Positions 8,435 to 16,784 of a stretch of DNA of 44,656 bases are shown one piece after another. Source of the stretch: an uncultured Pelagibacteraceae bacterium (lineage in GTDB: Bacteria > Pseudomonadota > Alphaproteobacteria > Pelagibacterales > Pelagibacteraceae); assembly GCA_902624185.1 (NCBI GenBank), contig CACNWU010000006.1, positions 1-44,656 of the forward strand, read 5' to 3'. The notes below the pieces were generated by a model, which saw only the letters and a list, made by a program, of their open reading frames with translations, made no database searches and had not been told where the DNA came from. Both the position numbers and the translations under genes were made by a program. How positions within the stretch are numbered: position 1 is the stretch's first letter; the number at the start of each line of letters is the position of its first letter.

Positions 8435-9800
8435 TTAATTTAAGTTTATCTTTCATAAGCCATAAAATGATAAGTGATGGTATTACCATTAAAGCTGTTA
8501 AAATAAAAAAAGTTCCCCAATCTCCATTCAGCCAATCAACAAGCGCTCCAGATGATGATGCTAATGTCGTTCTACCTGCAGTTCCTATTGATGCTAATAA
8601 TGCATATTGGGTTGCTGTATACGCTCTATCAACAAGTAATGATATAAACGCAACAAATGCTACAGTGGCAAAAGCAGCAGCAATATCATCAAAAATCACT
8701 GCTATAGCAAAAAGTATTTCTGATTTATCACTCCAAGCTAAAATACTAAATAAAATATTCGTACTAGCCATTATGACCCCTGCCAAAAACATTGCTTTTA
8801 ATACACCAGATCTAATTACAAAAAGACCTCCTAATAGAGTAAAAATTACAGTTGTGATCCAGCCAAGGGTTTTTGAATAAATAGCAATATCAGTCTTACT
8901 AAAACCGATTTCTTTATAAAAAATTATAGACATTCTACCTAAAAAAGCCTCTCCAACTTTAAATAAAAATACAAAAGATAAAATACCTAATGCGATTGAA
9001 AAACTGTTTTTTTTAAAAAAACTTATTATAGGTCCACCGAGTGTACCACCGATCCATGTAGTAAACTTAGTAAAAAAATTTTCATTTATAAAATTTTTTG
9101 AAATTAAATTATCTGTTTCTTTTTGTTTATTTAACCTTTCATATGATCCAGATTCTTCAATAAACATTAGGCCTATATTCATCAAAATAACCAAAGTTCC
9201 CAAGATTAGAAATGTTAATTGCCAGTAGTTTTCAAATCCTGCTCTTTGTAAATATTCGGCAGAAAATAGGGATAATACCCCTCCAAGCTTATATCCACTC
9301 CACCAACCAACAACTGCCATTGCTGCTCCAGCGGCCATTGATTTTCCCTCGTGTTCCCCAATTTGCTCAATTCTTAGAGCATCTACTGTGATATCTTGAG
9401 TTGCTGACGCAATTGCGATTAACAATCCAACTGAAATTATCAATGCTAAATTTTCTGATGGCTTCATTACACTCCATAATAAAAGTGAAATTAATATGGA
9501 TATCTGCATAAGAACTATCCAGCCTCTTCTATGACCTATTTTTTTTGTTAAATAAGGAATTTGAATTCTATCAACTAAAGGAGCCCATAAATAATTAAAT
9601 GCATAAACTCCAAATATTAATCCTGCCCAACCAATAGTAGATCTACTTAATCCATCCTCTTTTAACCACAAGCTAAGACTGCTACCTATCAAAACCCATG
9701 GAAAACCTGAAATTGATCCTAGTAATAAAATTTTTAACATCCTTTTATCGAAATAAACTAAAAACATTTCAGAAAAAGATTGTTTTTTTATTTCTAACAT
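8424..9800 (-). CDS. ampG: AmpG-family muropeptide permease (MFS)
   Basis: Major-facilitator inner-membrane protein (458 aa, about 12-14 hydrophobic segments) of the AmpG/PAT family, which imports anhydromuropeptides for peptidoglycan recycling. Family signatures include GFPWVLIGSSLSLWLKEDGL at about residues 33-52, LWAPLVDR, GHRRGWI, and ATQDITVDALRIE near 133-145. It overlaps the NlpC/P60 gene by 11 bases and follows trkH after one base, so these genes are translationally linked. With amgK and murU elsewhere in the window it completes an import-to-reuse route. Substrate assignment rests on family membership. Confidence 0.87.
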   Translation of the reverse strand: MLEIKKQSFSEMFLVYFDKRMLKILLLGSISGFPWVLIGSSLSLWLKEDGLSRSTIGWAGLIFGVYAFNYLWAPLVDRIQIPYLTKKIGHRRGWIVLMQISILISLLLWSVMKPSENLALIISVGLLIAIASATQDITVDALRIEQIGEHEGKSMAAGAAMAVVGWWSGYKLGGVLSLFSAEYLQRAGFENYWQLTFLILGTLVILMNIGLMFIEESGSYERLNKQKETDNLISKNFINENFFTKFTTWIGGTLGGPIISFFKKNSFSIALGILSFVFLFKVGEAFLGRMSIIFYKEIGFSKTDIAIYSKTLGWITTVIFTLLGGLFVIRSGVLKAMFLAGVIMASTNILFSILAWSDKSEILFAIAVIFDDIAAAFATVAFVAFISLLVDRAYTATQYALLASIGTAGRTTLASSSGALVDWLNGDWGTFFILTALMVIPSLIILWLMKDKLKLSEK

Positions 9801-9801
9801 T

Positions 9802-11241
9802 TTAATTTTTCCAAAAAGAAGGTAAGAATAATACTAATATTGCAAACAGCTCAAGTCTACCCAAAATCATACCTAGAGATAATATCCATTTAGAAACGTC
9901 AGGTAATGAGGAAAAATTTCCATTGGGTCCAATAATTGATCCCAATCCAGGACCAACATTAGAAATTGAGGTTGCCGCACCAGATATCGAAGTAATAAAA
10001 TCCAAACCTGTCAGAGAAAGTAAAGCTGAAATAATAAAAAAAATAACCAGATACATATAAATAAAAGATATTATCGAAGCAACAAACTTGTCGTCGACAG
10101 GGTTCCGATTATATTTTAGAACAAAAATACCTTTGGGATATATAATCCTCTTTAACTGATTCGATATAAATGAATATAAAATTTGAATTCTAAAAATTTT
10201 GATACCACACGTTGTTGAGCCAGCGCATCCACCAATAAACATTAAACCTAAAAACAAAATTAAAGGAAAACCTCCCCAATTGTCAAATTGGGCATTGACA
10301 TATCCTGTACCTGTTAAAATTGAAACTACATTAAAAAAAATTGATCTTATGTCAACGCTTTGTGAATTATCTAAAACTAAATATGTTGAAATAATAATTA
10401 CACTGAATAAAATAATTTTTACAAAAGTTTTGACCTGAATATCAGAAAAAAAAATTTTTTTATCACCATTCAAAAATTTTATATAAGCTATAAAGGGCAA
10501 ACTTCCTAAAATTATAAAAACCATTGCTGAAATTTCTATGGGAAAGCTATTAAAAAAACCAATAGATTCATTATAATTTGAGAATCCTCCTGTTGCAATT
10601 GTAGTCATTGAATGTGTTAAACTGTCAAAAAAATTCATTCCAAGAATTTTATAGGAAATAGCGCATAATACAGTCAAACCAAAATAAATATAAATTAATC
10701 GTAAAGCAATTTCTTTAGATTTGGGTAGAATTTTTTCTGAACTATCATTGTTTGATATTTTAAATAATTGCATACCACCAACATTCATTATTGGCATTAG
10801 TGTAATTGCCATTACTATTATTCCTATACCACCTAACCATTGGAGAATAGCTCTCCATAATAAAATACCTTTCGGCATACTTTCTAAGTTGGATATGATT
10901 GTTGATCCAGTTGTTGTAATTCCTGACATGCTCTCAAAAAAAGCATTAGTAAATGAAAATTCAACGCTTGAAAAAATAAAAGGAAGAGACCCAAAAATTG
11001 CTATACTTATCCAAGATAAAGCTGTTAATAAAAAAGCCTGTTGAAGATTCAATTTTTTATCATGATCTAAATTTGATAAAAAAAATAAAATTCCAAAAAT
11101 AATTGTGACAATTGATGCACCAAAAAAAGATGAGTCAATTTCTTTATAAAAAAATTGCACTATAACAGGTATCAACATAAAAATTCCAAGAATTATTTGA
11201 AGAATCCCAAGTGTAAAAAAAACAGTTTTATAATTTGACAT
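9802..11241 (-). CDS. trkH: TrkH-family potassium uptake protein
   Basis: Membrane subunit (479 aa) of a Trk-type K+ transporter, built from four M1-P-M2 pore repeats. Visible selectivity-filter-like segments are SGITTTGST, ATGGFSNYNES, TGTGYVNAQ and ISNVGPGLG, each carrying the key glycine. The helix between repeats three and four includes GGCAGSTTCGIKIFR, typical of TrkH/KtrB. No TrkA regulatory subunit is encoded in this window. It is the first gene of a minus-strand group ending with the TPR/sulfotransferase gene and is divergent from lysK across 88 bases. Confidence 0.93.
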   Translation of the reverse strand: MSNYKTVFFTLGILQIILGIFMLIPVIVQFFYKEIDSSFFGASIVTIIFGILFFLSNLDHDKKLNLQQAFLLTALSWISIAIFGSLPFIFSSVEFSFTNAFFESMSGITTTGSTIISNLESMPKGILLWRAILQWLGGIGIIVMAITLMPIMNVGGMQLFKISNNDSSEKILPKSKEIALRLIYIYFGLTVLCAISYKILGMNFFDSLTHSMTTIATGGFSNYNESIGFFNSFPIEISAMVFIILGSLPFIAYIKFLNGDKKIFFSDIQVKTFVKIILFSVIIISTYLVLDNSQSVDIRSIFFNVVSILTGTGYVNAQFDNWGGFPLILFLGLMFIGGCAGSTTCGIKIFRIQILYSFISNQLKRIIYPKGIFVLKYNRNPVDDKFVASIISFIYMYLVIFFIISALLSLTGLDFITSISGAATSISNVGPGLGSIIGPNGNFSSLPDVSKWILSLGMILGRLELFAILVLFLPSFWKN

Positions 11242-11329
11242 TTTGAAAGGACATTATTTTATGGTAAATAAATTTCAACTCTATAAGAATTAACTAAATC
11301 GTTAAATTTAGATTTTATTTGAATTATTC

Positions 11330-12892
11330 ATGATTAAAAAAGAAAATTTAGAAAAAACAAGCGCATGGCCTTTTGTTGAAGCAAAAAAGATGCTTCGAGA
11401 GAGAAAATCTATTATTGAGAAAAAAGGAAAGATAACTCTTCAAACAGGGTACGGTCCAAGTGGTCTTCCTCACATAGGAACTTTCGGGGAGGTTGCTAGA
11501 ACATCAATGATGGTTAATGCTTTAAGTTATCTAACTGATTTGCCAACGGAAATAATCACTTTTTCAGATGATATGGACGGATTAAGAAAAGTTCCAGACA
11601 ACGTGCCACAAAAAAATCTGCTAGAGAAAAATTTACAAAAACCACTTACTCAAGTTCCTGATCCTTTTAATAAATATAGTAGTTTTGGGGAGCATAACAA
11701 TGAAATGTTAAAAAAATTTTTAAATAATTTTAATTTTAAATATACCTTCAAAAGCTCGACATCACTTTATAAATCTGGTTTTTTTAATTCTTCTCTTCAA
11801 AAAATTTTAGAGAATTATGATGAAATAATGAAAATTATTTTACCCACTTTAGGAAAAGATCGTCAAAAAACTTATAGCCCATTTTTACCTGTTTGTCCTG
11901 AAACAGGAAAAGTTCTAGAAATTCCAGTTAAAAAATTTGATGAAAAAAAATCAAAAATAATTTTTGATAATAATGGGCAAGAATTAGAGACGAGTATTTT
12001 AAATGGAGATTGTAAATTACAATGGAAAGTAGACTGGGCTATGAGATGGTATGCTTTGGATGTAGATTTTGAGATGTATGGAAAGGATCTAATTGAAAGT
12101 GCAATTTTATCAACTAAGATAATTAAGTTACTTGGAAAAAAAAATCCATCTGGATTTGCATATGAACTTTTTTTGGATGAAAAAGGGGAAAAAATTTCAA
12201 AATCTAAAGGTAATGGAATTACCATAGATCAGTGGCTTGAATATGCCTCTCCTGAAAGTCTCTCACTATTTATGTATCAAAATCCAAAAAGAGCAAAAAA
12301 ACTTTATAATGAGATTGTCCCTAAGGCAGTCGACGAATATTTGGATTTTATTGAAAAATCAAAATCTCAAAATGAATTACAACTACTTATGAATCCAGTG
12401 TGGCATGTTCACAATAGTGAAATCCCAAAAGAAAATATGATAATGTCTTTTTCAATGCTGTTAAACCTTGTTGAAACTAGCAACGCAGATAACAAAGACC
12501 TGTTATGGAAATTTGTTAAAAAATATAAAACAAATATCTCGGAAAAAGATCACCCTATCTTTGATAATCTAGTTGGATATGCAATTAAGTATTTTAATGA
12601 TGTTATTAAACTTAAAAAAAAATATAAAAAACCTAATAGTGAAGAAAAAAATGCTTTAGAGGCATTAACTTTAGCTCTTGATAAGTGCAACGATAAAATG
12701 ACTCCTGAGGAAATACAGACAATTATTTATTCCACAGGTAAAGATAATGGATATTCTGAAAATCTTAGGGATTGGTTTAAATTGATTTATGAAGTCGTAT
12801 TTGGTGATGAAAATGGTCCTCGAATGGGTTTTTTTATAAGTTTTTTTGGTGTTAATGAAACAAAAGATCTTATAATAAATAAAATTAAATAA
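11330..12892 (+). CDS. lysK: Lysyl-tRNA synthetase, class I
   Basis: Class I (archaeal-type) LysRS of 520 aa, which charges tRNA-Lys with a Rossmann catalytic domain unlike the class II enzyme of most bacteria. The HIGH-like motif GPSGLPHIGT is at residues 42-51 and the KMSKS-like motif GEKISKSKGNG at about 283-293. Alphaproteobacteria are one of the bacterial groups known to use this form. The C-terminal 150 residues are the helical anticodon-binding part. The stop TAA shares one base with the pyrD ATG (TAATG), so the two are translationally coupled. Confidence 0.96.
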   Translation: MIKKENLEKTSAWPFVEAKKMLRERKSIIEKKGKITLQTGYGPSGLPHIGTFGEVARTSMMVNALSYLTDLPTEIITFSDDMDGLRKVPDNVPQKNLLEKNLQKPLTQVPDPFNKYSSFGEHNNEMLKKFLNNFNFKYTFKSSTSLYKSGFFNSSLQKILENYDEIMKIILPTLGKDRQKTYSPFLPVCPETGKVLEIPVKKFDEKKSKIIFDNNGQELETSILNGDCKLQWKVDWAMRWYALDVDFEMYGKDLIESAILSTKIIKLLGKKNPSGFAYELFLDEKGEKISKSKGNGITIDQWLEYASPESLSLFMYQNPKRAKKLYNEIVPKAVDEYLDFIEKSKSQNELQLLMNPVWHVHNSEIPKENMIMSFSMLLNLVETSNADNKDLLWKFVKKYKTNISEKDHPIFDNLVGYAIKYFNDVIKLKKKYKKPNSEEKNALEALTLALDKCNDKMTPEEIQTIIYSTGKDNGYSENLRDWFKLIYEVVFGDENGPRMGFFISFFGVNETKDLIINKIK

Positions 12893-13938
12893 TGTTTTCA
12901 AATTTAAGATCCTTAATTTTTAAATTAGATCCTGAGACAGCTCATAGTTTAGCAATTAAGTCTTTAAAATTTAATTTTGTGCCAAATATTTTCGATGAGA
13001 ATAAAAATAATCCTTTATTTCATACAAAATTATTTAATAAAAATTTAGAAAATCCAATAGGCATTGCTGCGGGTTTTGACAAAAATGCTGAGGTATATAA
13101 CTCATTGTTTAGGTTAGGTTTCGGTTTTGTTGAAGTTGGAACAGTCACGCCATTAAAACAATATGGAAATAATAAACCAAGAGTTTTTAGACTGTTAGAA
13201 GACGAAGCTTTAATCAACAGACTTGGTTTTAACAACGTTGGTGCCAAAAATGTTGCAAAGCGAATAAAACTAAATCAACCCATCGGTCTACTTGGGATCA
13301 ATATAGGGCCAAACAAGGATACAACAGATAGATTAAACGATTATATTGAATGTTTGAAAACTTTCCATAATCTAGCTGATTACATAACTATAAATATATC
13401 TTCACCAAATACAGAAGATTTAAGAAGTCTTCATAATCAAAAAAAATTAAATCAGTTGTTACAGATGATAGATTCAGAAAAGAAAAATTTGAACTCTAAA
13501 ACTCCAATAGTAGTAAAAGTTTCTCCCGATATTGAAGAAAGAGAAATAAATGAAATTTCCGAGGTTCTTTTGAATAATTATATTGAAGCAGTAATTATTT
13601 CTAATACATCAGACGCAACAAGAGATAATTTAAAAAATCATCAGAGCCACCAAAAAGGTGGTTTATCAGGTAAGCCAATTGACAAAAAATCAACTAAATT
13701 AATCAGCAAATTTTATAAAATTTTGAAAGGAAGAATAAACATTATTGGAGTAGGTGGTGTAAGTTCAGGTAGAAGCGCATATGATAAATTTTTAGCAGGT
13801 GCAAATTATTTACAGCTCTATACCGGTATGGTCTTTAGAGGGCCAAATATAGTTAACATGATAAAAAAAGAGCTAAAAGAATTATTAATAAAAGATGGAG
13901 TTAAAAATTTTAGTGAAATAATAGGAAAAAAAGGGTAA
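12892..13938 (+). CDS. pyrD: Dihydroorotate dehydrogenase (quinone), class 2
   Basis: PyrD (348 aa) oxidises dihydroorotate to orotate in pyrimidine synthesis, passing electrons to the quinone pool. Class 2 features are seen: an N-terminal membrane-associating extension (residues 1-40, FKLDPETAHSLAIKSLKF), then the FMN-binding barrel with NPIGIAAGFDKNAEVYN, GFGFVEVGTVTPLKQ and the active-site segment ITINISSPNTEDLRSLH carrying the catalytic serine. IGVGGVSSGRSAYDKFLAGA and QLYTGMVFRGP bind FMN phosphate. Coupled to lysK by a one-base stop/start overlap. Confidence 0.96.
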   Translation: MFSNLRSLIFKLDPETAHSLAIKSLKFNFVPNIFDENKNNPLFHTKLFNKNLENPIGIAAGFDKNAEVYNSLFRLGFGFVEVGTVTPLKQYGNNKPRVFRLLEDEALINRLGFNNVGAKNVAKRIKLNQPIGLLGINIGPNKDTTDRLNDYIECLKTFHNLADYITINISSPNTEDLRSLHNQKKLNQLLQMIDSEKKNLNSKTPIVVKVSPDIEEREINEISEVLLNNYIEAVIISNTSDATRDNLKNHQSHQKGGLSGKPIDKKSTKLISKFYKILKGRINIIGVGGVSSGRSAYDKFLAGANYLQLYTGMVFRGPNIVNMIKKELKELLIKDGVKNFSEIIGKKG

Positions 13939-13954
13939 CTCAAATCTTATAAAC

Positions 13955-13983
13955 TTGACGCAATCACCTTCTCACTTTATATA
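13955..13983 (+). promoter_or_regulatory. Sigma-70-type promoter for rpmB
   Basis: TTGACG (13955-13960), a 17-base spacer and TATATA (13978-13983). The expected transcription start is near 13990, only about six bases before the rpmB ATG at 13996. The mRNA would have almost no leader and no room for a Shine-Dalgarno sequence. Confidence 0.65.
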
Positions 13984-13995
13984 GTCGGTGTTATT

Positions 13996-14310
13996 ATGCC
14001 AAAAAAATGTGAACTTACAGGAAAAAATCCTATGAAAGGTCATAATGTTAGTCATGCTAACAATAAGACTAAAAGAAGATTTCTTCCTAACCTAAAAAAA
14101 GTAAAATTTACAAGTGAAGTTTTGAAGAAAAGTTTAAAGTTAACTGTTAGTAATGCTGGCGTTAGATCAGTTGATAAAAAAGGAAGTTTTGATGAGTTTT
14201 TAAAAACTGTAAAAAATAAAAATTTGTCACCAAGATTAAAAAAGTTAAAAAAAAGTATTCTTGTAAAAGTACCTTTTCAAAAAAAAGTAGCTCAATCTAA
14301 AACAGCTTAA
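13996..14310 (+). CDS. rpmB: 50S ribosomal protein L28
   Basis: L28 (104 aa) of the large ribosomal subunit. The start [20 protein letters not shown] and the following [15 protein letters not shown] are diagnostic, and [19 protein letters not shown] matches the middle of the family. It is longer than the 78 residues of E. coli L28, as usual in alphaproteobacteria, with a lysine-rich C-terminus. It shares one base with the following transporter start (TAATG) and has its own well-formed promoter. Confidence 0.97.
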   Translation: MPKKCELTGKNPMKGHNVSHANNKTKRRFLPNLKKVKFTSEVLKKSLKLTVSNAGVRSVDKKGSFDEFLKTVKNKNLSPRLKKLKKSILVKVPFQKKVAQSKTA

Positions 14311-14858
14311 TGAGTAAACTATTTTTATTACTCTCATTTATAATGGGGGTTGTTGTATTGGCCTCAAATTATTTAGTTCAATTTCCAATACATTATTATG
14401 GCCTTGAAGAGATACTAACTTATGGGGCATTTAGTTATCCAGTAGCATTTCTAATTACTGACCTTGCCAATAGATCTTACGGTAAAGCGGTTGCTAGACA
14501 AATTGTATATATTGGGTTTGCCATAGGTGTTACTTTTACTCTTATATTTTCGACAAATTTTGCAGATATGATATCAGTTAGAATCGCGATTGGATCAGGA
14601 ACAGCATTTCTCGTTGCTCAACTTTTAGATGTAAAAATTTTTGATAATCTTAGAAAAAAAGAATGGTTTATAGCTCCTTTAACCTCATCAATTATTGGTT
14701 CAACAGTTGACACTTTTTTATTCTTTTCAATATCATTTTATGCGACAGGGGTGCCTTGGTTGACACTTTCTCTAGGTGATCTATCTGTAAAAATTTTAGT
14801 AGCATTGATGATGTTAATCCCTTTCAGATTACTTTTAAAAACATTTAAACCAGTTTGA
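14310..14858 (+). CDS. VUT-family transporter, probable queuosine-precursor uptake (YhhQ-like)
   Basis: Small integral membrane protein (182 aa, about six hydrophobic segments) of the YhhQ/VUT family, whose characterised members import queuosine precursors such as preQ0 or preQ1. Supporting sequence: FPIHYYGLEEILTYGAFSYP, PVAFLITDLANRSYGKAVAR (typical polar motif in the second helix region) and SIIGSTVDTFLFFSISFYATG. It is coupled to rpmB by a one-base overlap. Substrate is inferred from the family only; no queuosine-synthesis gene is in this window. It ends two bases from the convergent agmatinase gene. Confidence 0.82.
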   Translation: MSKLFLLLSFIMGVVVLASNYLVQFPIHYYGLEEILTYGAFSYPVAFLITDLANRSYGKAVARQIVYIGFAIGVTFTLIFSTNFADMISVRIAIGSGTAFLVAQLLDVKIFDNLRKKEWFIAPLTSSIIGSTVDTFLFFSISFYATGVPWLTLSLGDLSVKILVALMMLIPFRLLLKTFKPV

Positions 14859-14860
14859 AT

Positions 14861-15736
14861 TTAAAATAAATATTTATAAGACAATATTTTATATGCTAAT
14901 TTTGCAACTAAAAAGTTATAAGAGTTAAAACCTTTAATTGGCGCAAGTTCATTTATATCTGCTCCTACGATATTAGAGTTTTTTGCAGCAATTTTTATTA
15001 TATCTAAAGTCTCATCCCACAATAATCCACCCGGTTCTGGTGTGCCAGTAGCAGGCATAATACTTGAGTCTAAACCATCCACATCAAAGGTTAAATACAC
15101 CGTCTTATTTTTTATCATCTTCTTAAAACTTTGTAGGCTCCATTTATCTTTATCTTTTGCCCAGAAAAATTTTATCCTAGATTTATTTTTATTTAAAAAA
15201 GGTATTTCACCCTGAGAAATATTTCTAATACCAAATGAGATTAATGATACATTTTTATAATCTAAACATCTTCGGATAGCTGAAGCATGTGAAAATTTCT
15301 CACCATTATAACTTTCTCTTAAATCTGCGTGTGCATCAAAATGTAAAAGACAAATCTTTTTATATTTTTTTGTAAAAGGCTCTATACATCCAGGGGTTAT
15401 TGAATGTTCACCACCTAAAGTCATCGGAAAGAGTTTTTTATCCAAGATCTCTTTATTTACATTTGAAATTTTTTTAAGGGCTTTTTTAATATTCTTATCA
15501 ATTTTAAAAGGTTTCAATGTTTTAATACCTATCTTTTTGTAAGGTTCACATTTTAACTCTTCATCGTAAAGTTCAACCTGATGTGAAGCTTTAATAATTT
15601 CCTTAGGACCATTTTTTGTTCCACCACCGTAGCTAACGGTTTTTTCTAAACCAAATGGAACAATTACAACTTTTTCTTTAAAATTGAATTTATTATCAAT
15701 TCCCAAAAAACCATTTTTATTTGACAAATATTGCAA
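14861..15736 (-). CDS. speB: Agmatinase-family ureohydrolase
   Basis: Ureohydrolase of the arginase/agmatinase family, removing urea from agmatine or a related guanidino compound to give an amine. Mn-binding motifs are present: LGGEHSIT, LLHFDAHADLRE and TFDVDGLDSSIMPATGTPEPGG. The start is uncertain. I prefer TTG at 15736 (292 aa), preceded by GGA at normal spacing inside the end of the upstream gene. An in-frame ATG at 15814 would give 317 aa but its first 24 codons would overlap the conserved C-terminus of the deoxyhypusine-synthase-like gene. TTG at 15727 is also possible. Last gene of the polyamine operon; it could act on agmatine or on a guanidinylated intermediate made by its neighbour. 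Confidence 0.88.
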   Translation of the reverse strand: MQYLSNKNGFLGIDNKFNFKEKVVIVPFGLEKTVSYGGGTKNGPKEIIKASHQVELYDEELKCEPYKKIGIKTLKPFKIDKNIKKALKKISNVNKEILDKKLFPMTLGGEHSITPGCIEPFTKKYKKICLLHFDAHADLRESYNGEKFSHASAIRRCLDYKNVSLISFGIRNISQGEIPFLNKNKSRIKFFWAKDKDKWSLQSFKKMIKNKTVYLTFDVDGLDSSIMPATGTPEPGGLLWDETLDIIKIAAKNSNIVGADINELAPIKGFNSYNFLVAKLAYKILSYKYLF

Positions 15737-15740
15737 TATT

Positions 15741-16784
15741 TTATCCGAAAATTTTTGAAAAGTTTTTTCTGCCTCTGTTTTTCCACTCACCTCTATGATA
15801 AGCATCACTTGCAATTAAAGGTAAAACGCTTGTTGCTTCAGCAAAAACCATTTGTTCTTTTGTCACGTCAACCTTTCCCCATGAACTAGCTTCTTTCAAG
15901 GTTGAGCTACTGCAAGCCCCATCTCTAGAATCTGCAACGGTTATTTGTATAGCATATTTGTGCATATCAACTTCTTTGCCTAATAGTTCAGCACAAATTA
16001 CTGTATCCTGTATAAAATTTTTTGGAACACCCCCACCAATCATAAACAATCCAGAGCCTTTAGATTTAATCTTTATTTCAGTCAATTCTCTAAATTCTCT
16101 TATTGTGTCGATTGTTAAGTGTTTTTTAGGATTTTTTTCCTGATGTATCACAAGTCCAAAACCAGCGCTCGAGTCTGTAAATGCAGGACAAAATATTGGA
16201 ACATTATTGTCATAGGCTGTCTCAATTAGAGAGTCTTTTTTTACTGAATTAGTTTTAAGATATTTACCTATCTCATAGATAAATTCTCTAGAAGTATAGC
16301 TTTTAGCTTCTAAACCATCAGCTATTTCACAAATTTTTTTATCACAAATTTGTAATTCATCCTCATCAATATAAGTATCATAAATTCTATCAATATAATT
16401 TTTTCTTAACTCCTTATCATCTTGAAATTGAGATCCCTGATAATGTTTAAATCCTAAAGCCTCAAAGAAATCCATATCAATTATTGAGGCACCTGTAGCA
16501 ACAATTGCATCAACCATATTATATTTTACTAAATCTTTATAAATATTCATGCAACCAGCCGCAGAAGTTGAACCAGCTAAAGTTAAAAAAATTGTACATT
16601 CTTGGTCTTTAAGCATTTCGTTGTAAATATTTGCTGCATTAGCAGTTTCTCTAGAAACAAATGACATTTTTTCCATTGATGAAATTATTTTTCTGGAATC
16701 GAAAGAGGTTATATCAATATGTTCAATTGGTTTTTGTAAAAAATCTTTTTTACTATTATGACCTAAATTTTTATTTTCTGACAT
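15741..16784 (-). CDS. Deoxyhypusine-synthase-like polyamine enzyme (homospermidine or bis-guanidino-azanonane synthase)
   Basis: Member of the deoxyhypusine synthase fold (347 aa). Bacteria lack the eIF5A substrate, and bacterial homologues are reported to make sym-homospermidine from putrescine, or the guanidino analogue 1,9-bis(guanidino)-5-aza-nonane from agmatine. Seen: the NAD-binding segments LTLAGSTSAAGC and ATGASIIDMDFFEALG, PAFTDSSAGFG, GGGVPKNFIQDT, and EASSWGKVD with Lys304 aligning with the lysine that carries the enzyme intermediate in DHS. The ATG at 16784 overlaps the decarboxylase stop by one base (TGATG); an in-frame TTG just before it is less likely. Genes for a decarboxylase upstream and an agmatinase downstream support a polyamine role. 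Confidence 0.9.
   Translation of the reverse strand: MSENKNLGHNSKKDFLQKPIEHIDITSFDSRKIISSMEKMSFVSRETANAANIYNEMLKDQECTIFLTLAGSTSAAGCMNIYKDLVKYNMVDAIVATGASIIDMDFFEALGFKHYQGSQFQDDKELRKNYIDRIYDTYIDEDELQICDKKICEIADGLEAKSYTSREFIYEIGKYLKTNSVKKDSLIETAYDNNVPIFCPAFTDSSAGFGLVIHQEKNPKKHLTIDTIREFRELTEIKIKSKGSGLFMIGGGVPKNFIQDTVICAELLGKEVDMHKYAIQITVADSRDGACSSSTLKEASSWGKVDVTKEQMVFAEATSVLPLIASDAYHRGEWKNRGRKNFSKIFG

Noticed and set aside
8467-8880. Open frame of 137 codons on the plus strand
   Set aside because: Lies wholly inside ampG on the opposite strand, has no recognisable domain, and its composition mirrors the hydrophobic codons of ampG.
11287-11305. Small CTAAAT/ATTTAG hairpin between trkH and lysK
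   Set aside because: Six A/T-rich pairs are expected by chance in this base composition, and it has no T tract or motif.
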